A stretch of 64,000 bases of DNA from positions 186,001 through 250,000 of the forward strand of contig NZ_JAMRXH010000007.1 in the NCBI RefSeq assembly GCF_023740735.1. Direction: 5' to 3'. Each line of letters starts with the position of its first letter. The first letter of the stretch is position 1. The position numbers were made by a program, and so were the translations under genes. The notes beneath the pieces are model-generated. The model was not told the origin of the DNA and did no database searches. It saw nothing but the letters and a program-made list of their open reading frames with translations. Shown piece by piece: positions 25,975-34,463 of this stretch. Origin of the DNA: Nocardia sp. CDC159. GTDB taxonomy: Bacteria; Actinomycetota; Actinomycetes; Mycobacteriales; Mycobacteriaceae.

Positions 25975-26055
25975 ATGGAGATTCTGCAGGCGCTGAGCCT
26001 GATGCTGAATATCGTCACCAGCCTGCTCGGGCTGGCCGAGCTCTTCGGTAGCTAG
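25975..26055 (+). CDS. 26-residue hydrophobic peptide
   Basis: A tiny gene with AAAGGG 6 bases before its ATG and a -10-like TAGGAT at 25913. The peptide starts MEILQALSLMLNIVTSLLG and ends LAELFGS; it is one hydrophobic helix with a few polar residues and no signal peptide. The segment MLNIVTSLLGL resembles MVNIFTLIRML in the 33-residue peptide encoded at 37421-37522. Its size and composition recall the small PorA/PorH channel peptides of corynebacteria and type I toxin peptides, but neither link is shown. Its stop lies 5 bases from the convergent VWA gene. Confidence 0.5.
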   Translation: MEILQALSLMLNIVTSLLGLAELFGS

Positions 26056-26060
26056 CCTAG

Positions 26061-27212
26061 CTAGCTCCGTCCGCCGTGGGCGTTGGCCCAGGCGCGGACG
26101 TCGCCCCGATCCAGGGCGACGGCCAACAGCTCCGGGAAGCGGTCGGGAGTGCACGCGAAGGCGGGCACTCCCAGCGCCGCCAGCGCCGCGGCATTGTCGT
26201 GGTCGTAGGCCGGGGCGCCGTCGTCGGACAGCGCCAGCAGCACCAGCACCTGCACCCCCGACTCCTTCATGATCGCGACGCGGCGCAGCATCTCCGCGCG
26301 GATGCCGCCCTCGTACAGATCCGAGATCAGCACGAAGAGCGTGTCGGCCGGGCGAATGATCAGCTGCTGGCAGTAGGCGATGGCCCGGTTGATGTCCGTG
26401 CCGCCGCCCAGCTGCGTGCCGAACAGCACGTCCACCGGATCGGCGAGCCGCTCGGTGAGATCGACGACGGCCGTGTCGAATACGACCAGCGAGGTCCGCA
26501 GCGACCGCATCGACGCCAGCACCGCGCCGAATACCGAGGCGTAGACCACGCTGGATGCCATCGAACCGGACTGGTCGATGGCCAGCACCACATCGCGGCG
26601 CACGGCCTGGGCACGGCGCCCGTAGCCGACCAGCCGCTGCGGTACCACCGTGCGGTGCTCGGGCAGATAGTGCGCGAGATTGCGGCGGATCGTGCGATCC
26701 CAGTCGATATCACGCAGCCGCGGCCGGGTGACCCGCGCGGCCCGATTCAACGCGCCCGACACCGCGGCGACCGTCCGTGCCGCGAGCCGCCGCTCGATCT
26801 CGCGCACCACCTTCTCCACCACCGACCGCGCCGCGGCCCGGGTGGTCTCGGGCATCACCCGATTCAAACTCAAAAGCGTCCCGACCAGATGCACATCGGG
26901 CTCGACGGCCTCGAGCAACTCCGGCTCCAGCAGCAACTGGGTCAGATTCAGCCGCTCCACCGCATCGCGCTGCATCACCTCGACCACGCTCGACGGAAAA
27001 TACGTCCGAATATCCCCGAGCCACCGCGCCACCTTCGGCGCCGACCCCCCGAGCCCACCGCCCCGCTTCTCCCCCGCCGCCTGCTCATCGGCGTTGTACA
27101 GCGCCGCCAGCGCCCGATCCATGGCCACATCCTCGGCACTCGACAACCCACCGAGGCCCCCCTCGGCAGGCGCACCCAGCACCAGCCGCCACCGCCGTGC
27201 CTGTGTACTCAT
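26061..27212 (-). CDS. VWA domain protein of a MoxR/SWIM/DUF5682 system
   Basis: 383 residues. The C-terminal von Willebrand A domain has a full metal-ion adhesion site: DQSGSM (DxSxS), a Thr in GGGTDINRA and an Asp in LISDLYEGG. The N-terminal 180 residues are helical and conserved in this family. The ATG at 27212 follows GGAGGAAGCC. In MoxR/VWA systems the VWA protein is the co-chaperone or target adaptor of the AAA+ ring. It is last in the four-gene minus-strand operon, separated from DUF5682 by 417 bases of degenerate repeats. It resembles E. coli YehP of the yehLMPQ cluster. Confidence 0.9.
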   Translation of the reverse strand: MSTQARRWRLVLGAPAEGGLGGLSSAEDVAMDRALAALYNADEQAAGEKRGGGLGGSAPKVARWLGDIRTYFPSSVVEVMQRDAVERLNLTQLLLEPELLEAVEPDVHLVGTLLSLNRVMPETTRAAARSVVEKVVREIERRLAARTVAAVSGALNRAARVTRPRLRDIDWDRTIRRNLAHYLPEHRTVVPQRLVGYGRRAQAVRRDVVLAIDQSGSMASSVVYASVFGAVLASMRSLRTSLVVFDTAVVDLTERLADPVDVLFGTQLGGGTDINRAIAYCQQLIIRPADTLFVLISDLYEGGIRAEMLRRVAIMKESGVQVLVLLALSDDGAPAYDHDNAAALAALGVPAFACTPDRFPELLAVALDRGDVRAWANAHGGRS

Positions 27213-27328
27213 GGCTTCCTCCGATCGATCGTGCCGACTGCGACCTTGCCGCAGGGGAATTCGGCCGGTACGAGCTGGCCGTGCCGCATCGGGAGCGCCC
27301 TGTGCGGGTTCGTCCAGGGGGTGGGAGA

Positions 27329-27710
27329 GTGGCCCGTCGCCGCGTGGACCACGGGTGCTGGGCGCTCGGGCCGGATCATCGGGCGACCGCCAGGGTTTCG
27401 GTGAGGTTGTGCGGAGCCGCTGTGCCGCGGATGGCGTCGAGGTCCGTGGCGGGTGGAACAGCGATCGTCGCCGCGCGGGCCATGGGTGGCGTGGCGCAGG
27501 ATCGTCGTGCCAGCGCCGGGCTTTCGGTGAAAGCGTGTTGTGCCGTCGCGCCGTGGGTGGGTTCGAGGCCGGTGACGGTGTGGGTGAGTGGCCTGTCGGC
27601 GCGCGGGACATGGGTGATGCGGTGCCGGGTCATTGGGCGACCGCCAGGATTTGGGTGAGGGCGTGGAGGGCTGTTGTGCCTCGGGTGGTGTCGAGGGCCG
27701 CGGTGGGGTG
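27329..27710. repeat. Three ~130-bp copies of the DUF5682 gene 3' end
   Basis: Units start at about 27329, 27461 and 27588, giving a period of 127-132 bases. The unit at 27588 contains the last codons and stop of the DUF5682 gene; the other two lie downstream of it and are degenerate. Read on the minus strand, they encode the related endings LHALTQILAVAQ, QHAFTESPALAR and HNLTETLAVAR, and the first and third keep the stop codon in place. This repeat array fills the 417-base gap before the VWA gene (27213-27629); no separate gene was found there. Confidence 0.75.
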
Positions 27711-29972
27711 GGGGGCGGTGTGATTGCGGCCGAGGGATTGGGCGATGGCTTGGCGTTCGCCGGATTCGAAGGTGCCGAAGGTGCGGCGGAGGAGGGGGAG
27801 GGTGGCGGTGAACTGGTCCTCGTCGAGGTCGCGGAGCCAGGTGTCGATGAGGCGCAACAGTTCCCGGTCGTGGACCAGGAGGAGGCCGCGGCCGCCGATG
27901 AAGCCGTCGATCCAGGCGGCCTTTTCCGCGGGGGTGTGGCCGATCGACAGGGCGGCCGCGAGGCGGCGGGCGGATTCCGGACCGTCGATGATCCCGGCGT
28001 CGCACAGCAGCCGGACCGCGCGGCCGACCAGGGCGCCGTGTACGTCGTCGCGGTCGGCGAGGGTGCGCAGCGCGCTCAGCCAGGTGTCGGTCGCCCAGGC
28101 GTTGTCGCGGGTCGCCACGGCGAGGTGGGCGGCGTCGAGCAGGGTGCGCAGCGCGGCGGCGGATTCGGCGTCCAGACCTGTTACGGCGCTGGGCAATCCG
28201 GCGCAGATGCGGATGAGCAGGCCGTCGGCGACATGGGCGAGCGCACCGAGGTCGGTGCCGCGGACGTCGCCGTAGCGCAGGGTGCGGACGAGCCCGGGCA
28301 GGGCCGTCAGCAGATGAGTGACGTCGTGATCGAGGGCGGCGACGGTCTCCAGGCGGCGCACCAGTCCCGCGACCGCATCGCGCAGATCGGCGAGCAGCGC
28401 CGCCTCCAGCGCGCCGCTCAGTTCGCCGATCGTGGTGTCGGCGGCGGCGGTGTCGAGGATCTTCGCCTCGGCGGCGGTGCGAATGGTGGTGCCCCAGCGG
28501 GATGCCTCGACGACGGCGACCGACAACTCCGGCTCCCAGCGCAGCGTCCACGATTCGCGGAAGGTGCCGGTATTGCGGACCTCGCCCTCGGTCCGGGTGC
28601 CCCAATGAATGTCGAGCAGATGGAGCCGGTGCAGCAGATGTGAACGCGCCACATCGCGCTCCTTGCGCAGATCCAGGTCGAGTTGCTGCGCGAGGGCCTG
28701 CTGTTTGAGCCGCAGCGAGCGCGCCTGGGCGCGCAGGTCCGCGTCCAGGGGAACGGTCGGGGTGTCGTCGGGGACCGTGCCGAGCGCCTCGCCGATCACC
28801 AGCTCGGCGGTGATCAGCCGCAGCATTGTCTCGTCACCCTCGCACAGCACCGCGCGGGTGGCGTCGGTGACCTCCGACAATCCCGGCAGCGGACGGCCGC
28901 GCAGGGCCGCGAGAGTCTCCGCGAGCCGGACGGATTCGATGATGTGGGCACTCGACACCGGCAAATCGTGGGCCCGCAGGGTGGTCGCCACCTTGGTGAG
29001 CCACCGCGCGATCGGCTGTTCGGTGCGAGTGAACAGATGGTGATACCAGCCCGGCGAGGTGACCCCCGCGCCATATCCCGACGACCCCGCCAGCCGTGAA
29101 TGCGTCCACGGCACCCAGGTCAACGTGGCCTTGACCTTCGGCATCCCCTTCAGCAGCCGCGCATCCGCCGCCGCGGGCCCCAACTTCCCGCTCAGGGCAG
29201 GCGCATGCCAGGCACCACAGACAACGGCCACCCGAGTGGCCCCGTCCTTCAACACCTTCCGCAGCACCTGCCGCATATACGCCTCCCGCCGCAGCGTGTG
29301 CTGGTCGACCGGAGTCCCCTCCACCCCCGCGTCCCCGCCCCCCGCCGGTGACACTTCGTGGTGATCGGCAAACGTGTGCGGCTTGGTCCGCGAACCGTGG
29401 TCGGTGTCCGCGGGTGGTGAGGGGAGGCTTTCGCGGAGGGCGGACATGGCCTCGGTGACGGCGTCGAAGATATCGGCGTCGGCGGCGGATTCGATGATCG
29501 CGTCCCACCAGCGTTCGGGGTCGTCGTAGCCAGCCGCCTCGGCGAGGGCGGCGAGGGGGTCGGTGCGATCGCCGGGGTCGGTGTCGAGGGCGAGGGTGTG
29601 GGTGGCGGGAAGGTCGCAGAAGCGGACGGGGACATCGTTTTCCACCGCGTAGCGCAGGGCCTGCCATTCGGGGGAGAAGACGGCGAAGGGCCAGAATGCC
29701 GCGCGCGACGGTGAATCCGGGACGTAGGCCAGCAGGGCCACCGGCGGGCAGAGCTCGGCCGAGGCGACGAAGGCGACCAGTGGATCGGCGTCGGCGGGGC
29801 CCTCGATCAGGATCGTGTCGGGGCGAAACCGCTCCAGCGCCAATCGAAGCGAGCGGGCCGAACCGGGACCGTGGTGGCGGATGCCGAAGACGCGGGTCGG
29901 GGCGGTCGCTCCCGAAGCGACTTCCGTGGCAGCCTCGCCGGTGTGCCGCGCGGCGGTCGAGGCCGGGCTCAT
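27630..29972 (-). CDS. DUF5682 family protein
   Basis: 780 residues. The N-terminal region has RVFGIRHHGPGSARSLRLAL and DTILIEGPADADPLVAF, and a later VAVVCGAWHAPAL. This pattern of His-containing turns is reminiscent of the EreA/ChaN/TraB hydrolase-like superfamily, which is an inference. The C-terminal 400 residues are helical. The ATG at 29972 overlaps the stop of the MoxR gene by 4 bases (ATGA). A longer frame reading into the MoxR gene is not coding. It corresponds to the YehM-type member of yehLMPQ-like clusters. Biochemical activity is unknown. Its 3' end is triplicated downstream. Confidence 0.88.
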   Translation of the reverse strand: MSPASTAARHTGEAATEVASGATAPTRVFGIRHHGPGSARSLRLALERFRPDTILIEGPADADPLVAFVASAELCPPVALLAYVPDSPSRAAFWPFAVFSPEWQALRYAVENDVPVRFCDLPATHTLALDTDPGDRTDPLAALAEAAGYDDPERWWDAIIESAADADIFDAVTEAMSALRESLPSPPADTDHGSRTKPHTFADHHEVSPAGGGDAGVEGTPVDQHTLRREAYMRQVLRKVLKDGATRVAVVCGAWHAPALSGKLGPAAADARLLKGMPKVKATLTWVPWTHSRLAGSSGYGAGVTSPGWYHHLFTRTEQPIARWLTKVATTLRAHDLPVSSAHIIESVRLAETLAALRGRPLPGLSEVTDATRAVLCEGDETMLRLITAELVIGEALGTVPDDTPTVPLDADLRAQARSLRLKQQALAQQLDLDLRKERDVARSHLLHRLHLLDIHWGTRTEGEVRNTGTFRESWTLRWEPELSVAVVEASRWGTTIRTAAEAKILDTAAADTTIGELSGALEAALLADLRDAVAGLVRRLETVAALDHDVTHLLTALPGLVRTLRYGDVRGTDLGALAHVADGLLIRICAGLPSAVTGLDAESAAALRTLLDAAHLAVATRDNAWATDTWLSALRTLADRDDVHGALVGRAVRLLCDAGIIDGPESARRLAAALSIGHTPAEKAAWIDGFIGGRGLLLVHDRELLRLIDTWLRDLDEDQFTATLPLLRRTFGTFESGERQAIAQSLGRNHTAPHPTAALDTTRGTTALHALTQILAVAQ

Positions 29973-31072
29973 GGCTGTACCTCGCGGCAGGCGCGGTAGA
30001 AGTCGGACCAGTCGGGGCGTTCCCGGACCACGGCCTCGAGGTATTCGGTCCACACGACGGCATCGGCCACCGGATCCTTGACGACCGCGCCCAGGACCGC
30101 ACCGGCCACATCGGCGGCGCGCAGTACACCGTCGCCGAAATGCGCCGAGAGGGCAAGGCCGTTGGTGATCACCGAGATCGCCTCCGCGGTGGACAGCGTG
30201 CCCGAGGGCGACTTCAGTTTGGTGCGGCCGTCGGCGGTCATGCCGGAACGCAGCTCCCGGAACACCCGCACCACCCGGCGCACCTCCTCCGCGGCGGCGG
30301 GCACGGTCGGCAATTCCAGTGCGGCGCCGAGCTGTTCGACCCGGCGGGTGACGATCGCGACCTCCTCGTCCTCGTCGGCGGGCAGCGGCAGCACGACGGT
30401 GTTGAACCGGCGGCGCAGCGCCGAGGACAGCTCGTTGACCCCGCGGTCGCGGTCGTTGGCGGTGGCGATCACATTGAAACCCTTGGCCGCCTGCACCTCT
30501 CGGCCGAGCTCGGCGACCGGCAGGGTCTTCTCCGACAGGATGGTGATCAGCGCGTCCTGCACATCGGAGGGGATGCGGGTGAGCTCCTCCACCCGCGCGA
30601 TCGACCCGGCCCGCATGGCCGTCATGACCGGCGACGGCACCAGTGCGCCCTCGCTCGGCCCCTCGGCGAGCAGGCGCGCGTAGTTCCAGCCGTAGCGGAT
30701 CGCCTCCTCCGCCGTGCCGGAGGTGCCCTGCACCAGCAGCGTCGAGGTGCCGCAGATGGCGGCCGAAAGATGTTCCGACACCCAGGTCTTGGCCGTGCCG
30801 GGCACGCCGAGCAGCAGCAGCGCCCGATCGGTCGCCAGCGTGGCGACCGCCACCTCCATCAGGCGGCGCGGCCCGACGTACTTGGGCGAGACGACGGTGC
30901 CGTCGGACAGGGTGCCGCCGAGCAGATAGGTCACCACCGCCCACGGCGACAGCCGCCACGACGGCGGCCGGGGACGGTCGTCGACGGCTTCGAGCGCGCG
31001 CAACTCGTCGGCGAAGGCCTGTTCGGCGTGCGGGCGCAGCAGCTCGTCGCGTGGGGTCTCGGTCGTGGTCAC
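29969..31072 (-). CDS. MoxR-family AAA+ ATPase
   Basis: 367 residues. Walker A is GVPGTAKTW at about residue 86, the arginine-finger region is SSALRRRFNTVVLP, and sensor 1 is VIATANDRDRG. The Walker B position reads IARVEELTRIPSDVQDALI, with Val-Glu-Glu instead of the usual Asp-Glu, a variation worth noting. The GTG at 31072 overlaps the SWIM gene stop by 4 bases (GTGA). MoxR ATPases form hexamers that remodel or activate partner proteins together with VWA proteins; the VWA partner is two genes downstream. It resembles E. coli YehL. Confidence 0.9.
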   Translation of the reverse strand: MTTTETPRDELLRPHAEQAFADELRALEAVDDRPRPPSWRLSPWAVVTYLLGGTLSDGTVVSPKYVGPRRLMEVAVATLATDRALLLLGVPGTAKTWVSEHLSAAICGTSTLLVQGTSGTAEEAIRYGWNYARLLAEGPSEGALVPSPVMTAMRAGSIARVEELTRIPSDVQDALITILSEKTLPVAELGREVQAAKGFNVIATANDRDRGVNELSSALRRRFNTVVLPLPADEDEEVAIVTRRVEQLGAALELPTVPAAAEEVRRVVRVFRELRSGMTADGRTKLKSPSGTLSTAEAISVITNGLALSAHFGDGVLRAADVAGAVLGAVVKDPVADAVVWTEYLEAVVRERPDWSDFYRACREVQP

Positions 31073-33927
31073 TGCAGCTCCTCGAGCATCGTGGTGCGTT
31101 CGGACAGGTCGTTGGCGAGTTGGTCGAAGGCGTTCTGCCAGTAGGGATCCGGGCACCGCCGGGCGGTGCGCCAGACGGCGGCGGCCGCGTCGACCGGGAA
31201 GTTCAGCGCCGCCGCGTGGAACAGGGTGCGATAGGAGGCGGGGGAGAGTCCGGGCGCGCCGGGCCGGGCCGCCGCCAGCTGTGCGCGGTCGAACAGCAGC
31301 CCGGTCACATGCTCGGCCAGGGCCGCCGGCCACGGCCGCGGCACCGCCGCGACGAGCAGTTCCACCTCGGCGAGCCAGCTCGCGTCCAACCGGCGCAGGC
31401 GCTCCACCCGGTCGTCGAGCGGAAGCAGGGCGAACAGCTCGCGGCGCGTCTCGAGATCGGCCCCGAGCGTCGGCGTCGCGGTGAGTACCTCGAAAAGCAC
31501 CGCCGCCCAGCGGGAATCGCGCTGGGCGCGGGCGGCGTCGGCCCAGCCCGCGAACATCGGGCCCAGCATCCGCTCGGTCATGGGAACGGCGATGGCCCGC
31601 TGGGGCGTGCCGAACAACTCGTCCCAATGCGACAGGGGAGTGGCGGCCACCAGGCGACGCAGCCATTCCGCGGCGACATCGGGGGCGCCGTCCACGCGAT
31701 AGGGCGTATCGGTGGTGCGGTCGGCGAGGCCGTCGCGGCGGGCGGCGTCGTCGAGCGTCCGCGGCAGCTCCACCGCCAAGCCGCCGTCCCGCACGACGAT
31801 CCACCGCGCGGCCCGCTGCCGCATGCGCCGGGCGAGGGCCGATTCGGGCAGCCGGGCCAGCAGATCCGCGGTCAGGCGGCGGACGTCGGCCCGCGAATCG
31901 TCGAGCGCGGATTCGAGCAGCGGTTCGTCGTCGAGGGTGAGTCGGTCGGCGAGGACGGCCAGCAGCTCCGCGCGCGCCGTGCCCGGTTCGATGCTCCAGC
32001 TGTGCGCCAACGCCGTGCGCGCGGCTTGCGGGTCCCGCGCGCGCAGCGCCGCCAGCCAGGCGCGCCGTTCGGCCGGGCGGCCGTGCGACCAGACCGTGGG
32101 ATCGTCGAATTCGGCGCGAACCAGGTTGCGCCACTGCGGATTTCGCTCGGCCAGCCACCGGCCCCGCGCTCCCGCCAGCCGCAGCAGCGGTTCTCGCAGT
32201 GCCGCCCGGGTTTTCGCGTGATCCAGCAGCAGGGCGCACAGGGCATCGGGTGCGCGATGCGCCCGCGGGGTCGCGGCCTCGAACCATTCCGCCAGAAACG
32301 GCGATCCCTCGCTCAGCAGCCGGGCCAGCCGATCGGCGGCGGCCCGCGGCAGCAGCGGGCGCTCGTCCTCCGGCGCCGCCTCGGGAAGCGTGACGACAGT
32401 GGGTGATACGCCACCCCGCTCGAACAGATCCCAGGCAGCCGCCGTCTCGAGCAGCACCTCGGCCGGATCGCCGCTGACCCCCGCGACGGCCGCGGCGACC
32501 GGCGCGGGCAGCCCCGCCGGATCCAGGCTGCGCCGCGCCGTGCCCAGCAGCGCCACCGACACCAGTTCGGCCGCCGCCTCCGCGCTCGCCCCGCCGCTCA
32601 CCTCGAACTCGATATCGATCACCTCGCTCGCGACGAAGGCGGCGATCGGGACGAGCCCGTCCACGGTCCACTCCCCGATCAGCGCGACCGGGTGTCCACC
32701 CGACAACCCGAACAACCCCCACGGCGCCTCCGCCGACCGCGTCAGCGGCAGGGCCGTCCCGTCGGCCTCGGCCACATACCACCGATCCTCCACCGCCGCC
32801 GGTATCACCTCGCGCAGCAGCACCGGCCACGACCGCAGCCACGGATCGTCCCCCAGCGCCCGCGCGTGCTCGCCCAGCGCCGCCTCGATTTCGCCCGCCG
32901 CCACGGGCGGCAGGGCAGTGAAAGGTTGTGGTGCGCCGTATCTTTCACCCCACAGCGCGCGCAGCGGCGCGGAGCCGGGATAGAAGTGCAGGTCCGCGTC
33001 GAGCTGCCAGCCGGGAGTCGGCGCCTCGGCGGGGAAACTCGGTGCGCCGAAGCTGTGGTCCACGATCAGGGCCCAGCGGCCGGTGACGCGGCCCAGCAAC
33101 CAGGTGCGGCGGGTGTGGAGGCGATCCTCCTCGGTGGTGCGGCGGGCCAGCACCAGCCAGTTGTCGCGGATCGGGGGTTGGTCGGCGCGGACCGTCTCGG
33201 CGGTGAGCGGATAGCCGATATGGGTGCGGACGCGGGCCGCGAGGTCGGGCGGAAGCCGGTCGAGATGGCGGTGCGCGGTGGCCAGCAGATGCAGGCGGGC
33301 GTATTCGCGCAGCAGCAGGGTGGGCCAATCGGGGCGGAGCACAACATTGCGGGCAAGTTGCCGTAGCGCATTCGCGATACCGGGGGCCTGGGCGTCGACC
33401 ATGCGGGCGGCCACCGCCTCCAGGGCCCGGTAGGAGCGGTCGGCCTGGGCGAGGCCGGTGCGACACTGATCGCCGAGCCAGATGTCGAGATCGGCCAGGC
33501 CCGCACCGACCCGCGCGCGGCGCTGTTCGGCCGTGGCGGCGCTGGGCGTGCGGGGTGCGGCCGCGGCCGTTTTCGCGGCCCGCGCGGCGCGTCCGGCGAG
33601 CCACTCCGCGGCGAAGTCGGCGATCGCCGCGGCCTCGGGTACCTCGCCCTCCGACCAGCTCAGCAGCAGCCCCAATGCGTGCTTGCACGGAAACTTCCGG
33701 CTCGGGCACGTGCACTTGTAGGCCGGTCCGGACAGATCGACGACGGTCTGATAGGGCTTGGCCCCGCTGCCCTTGCACAACCCCCACAGCGCGTCCGAAT
33801 GCCGCCCGGTCGCGGTCCACCTGCCGCGCAGTTTGCGCGCGGCCGTGAGCGATGCGGCGTCGGGCGCGAGCGCCGCGACCTGCTGCGCGGTCCAGGTGCC
33901 GGGTTCCCCCACCTGAGATGTCGTCAC
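31069..33927 (-). CDS. SWIM zinc-finger protein (large)
   Basis: 952 residues. The SWIM zinc finger is at about residues 70-88 as CTCPSRKFPCKHALGLLL (CxC-x6-CxH), a motif that binds nucleic acid or protein. An Ala-rich linker and a long helical C-terminal region follow, with repeated RLxRLLSEGSP-like and RAEFDDPTVW segments, consistent with the DUF5691-like partner domain of such clusters. It is the first gene of the SWIM-MoxR-DUF5682-VWA operon and resembles E. coli YehQ. The ATG at 33927 has GAGAGGGGGC upstream. Confidence 0.88.
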   Translation of the reverse strand: MTTSQVGEPGTWTAQQVAALAPDAASLTAARKLRGRWTATGRHSDALWGLCKGSGAKPYQTVVDLSGPAYKCTCPSRKFPCKHALGLLLSWSEGEVPEAAAIADFAAEWLAGRAARAAKTAAAAPRTPSAATAEQRRARVGAGLADLDIWLGDQCRTGLAQADRSYRALEAVAARMVDAQAPGIANALRQLARNVVLRPDWPTLLLREYARLHLLATAHRHLDRLPPDLAARVRTHIGYPLTAETVRADQPPIRDNWLVLARRTTEEDRLHTRRTWLLGRVTGRWALIVDHSFGAPSFPAEAPTPGWQLDADLHFYPGSAPLRALWGERYGAPQPFTALPPVAAGEIEAALGEHARALGDDPWLRSWPVLLREVIPAAVEDRWYVAEADGTALPLTRSAEAPWGLFGLSGGHPVALIGEWTVDGLVPIAAFVASEVIDIEFEVSGGASAEAAAELVSVALLGTARRSLDPAGLPAPVAAAVAGVSGDPAEVLLETAAAWDLFERGGVSPTVVTLPEAAPEDERPLLPRAAADRLARLLSEGSPFLAEWFEAATPRAHRAPDALCALLLDHAKTRAALREPLLRLAGARGRWLAERNPQWRNLVRAEFDDPTVWSHGRPAERRAWLAALRARDPQAARTALAHSWSIEPGTARAELLAVLADRLTLDDEPLLESALDDSRADVRRLTADLLARLPESALARRMRQRAARWIVVRDGGLAVELPRTLDDAARRDGLADRTTDTPYRVDGAPDVAAEWLRRLVAATPLSHWDELFGTPQRAIAVPMTERMLGPMFAGWADAARAQRDSRWAAVLFEVLTATPTLGADLETRRELFALLPLDDRVERLRRLDASWLAEVELLVAAVPRPWPAALAEHVTGLLFDRAQLAAARPGAPGLSPASYRTLFHAAALNFPVDAAAAVWRTARRCPDPYWQNAFDQLANDLSERTTMLEELQ

Positions 33928-34463
33928 GCTGCCCCCTCTCTCGGTTGACCGGATTTCTACCGCACCCCACCGACAAAAGCGTTCGCCGCAGGTCGGACCT
34001 TATGCGATCGGCGTTCCACGAGCCACAGCGATGTCGCCGGGACCGGCACCCGCAGGCGTGCGCCCAAGCGAGCAGCGCGGCATCGCCGAGTGCCGACAGC
34101 GCCTGTCTCGTGGCCCGCGGCATCGTTCGCTGAACGGTAGCGAGACGAAAGGTCGTGCGGCAGCGCCGGATTCCCTCGTCAAGCGCTATTGCCCTATCGT
34201 GCCAACTCTGGCATCCTGACCTGTTCGGTTGATCCGAGCCACCCGAGATCGGGTGAACACCGTGGAACTGCCCGGCCGGGACGGCCGAGGGGTGGACATC
34301 GGGCGGATCAACCGTATCGATGACCATTACGTCCCGCCCGGGCCGGTTCGCCCCGGACACCTTGGCGCAGGCGCGGATTCGCCCGCGATCCGGTAGCGTT
34401 CGGCACGGCGTCGAGTCCGCTGCGACTCGAAGCGTGTGGTGATCGAACGCGAGGGGGTGGCAC
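33928..34463. other. Intergenic region between the SWIM operon and the ATPase cassette
   Basis: 536 bases between divergent genes. The left half, near the SWIM gene, should hold that operon's promoter, but no clear -10/-35 was identified. The right half holds the predicted branched element at 34227-34313. Several frames are open, but none has a ribosome-binding site or a recognisable protein. Confidence 0.6.
34227..34313. other. Predicted multibranch structured element
   Basis: A perfect 10-bp closing stem pairs GGTTGATCCG (34227-34236) with CGGATCAACC (34304-34313). Inside are two more hairpins: ACCCG-AGAT-CGGGT (34241-34254) and CGGCC-GGGAC-GGCCG. The 87 bases could fold into a three-way junction, as RNA or as extruded DNA. 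It ends 150 bases before the ATPase start, so it may lie in its 5' leader, or it may be a regulator site or an untranslated RNA. It has no tRNA T-arm and matches no riboswitch that I recognise. Confidence 0.4.

Noticed and set aside
27376..28605. Long minus-strand open frame overlapping the DUF5682 gene in another frame
   Set aside because: It is a low-complexity Arg/Pro/His-rich shadow of the high-GC gene. The only informative part is its end, which reveals the triplicated gene end.
29969..32842. Very long minus-strand frame joining the MoxR gene to upstream sequence
   Set aside because: The upstream part is an Arg/Gly/Ala-rich frame-shifted shadow of the SWIM gene. The GTG at 31072, with a GTGA overlap, is the real start.
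34227..34313. The folded 87-base element as a tRNA
   Set aside because: The outer stem is 10 bp rather than 7, there is no GGTTCRA T-loop, and the two inner hairpins do not fit D, anticodon and T arms.
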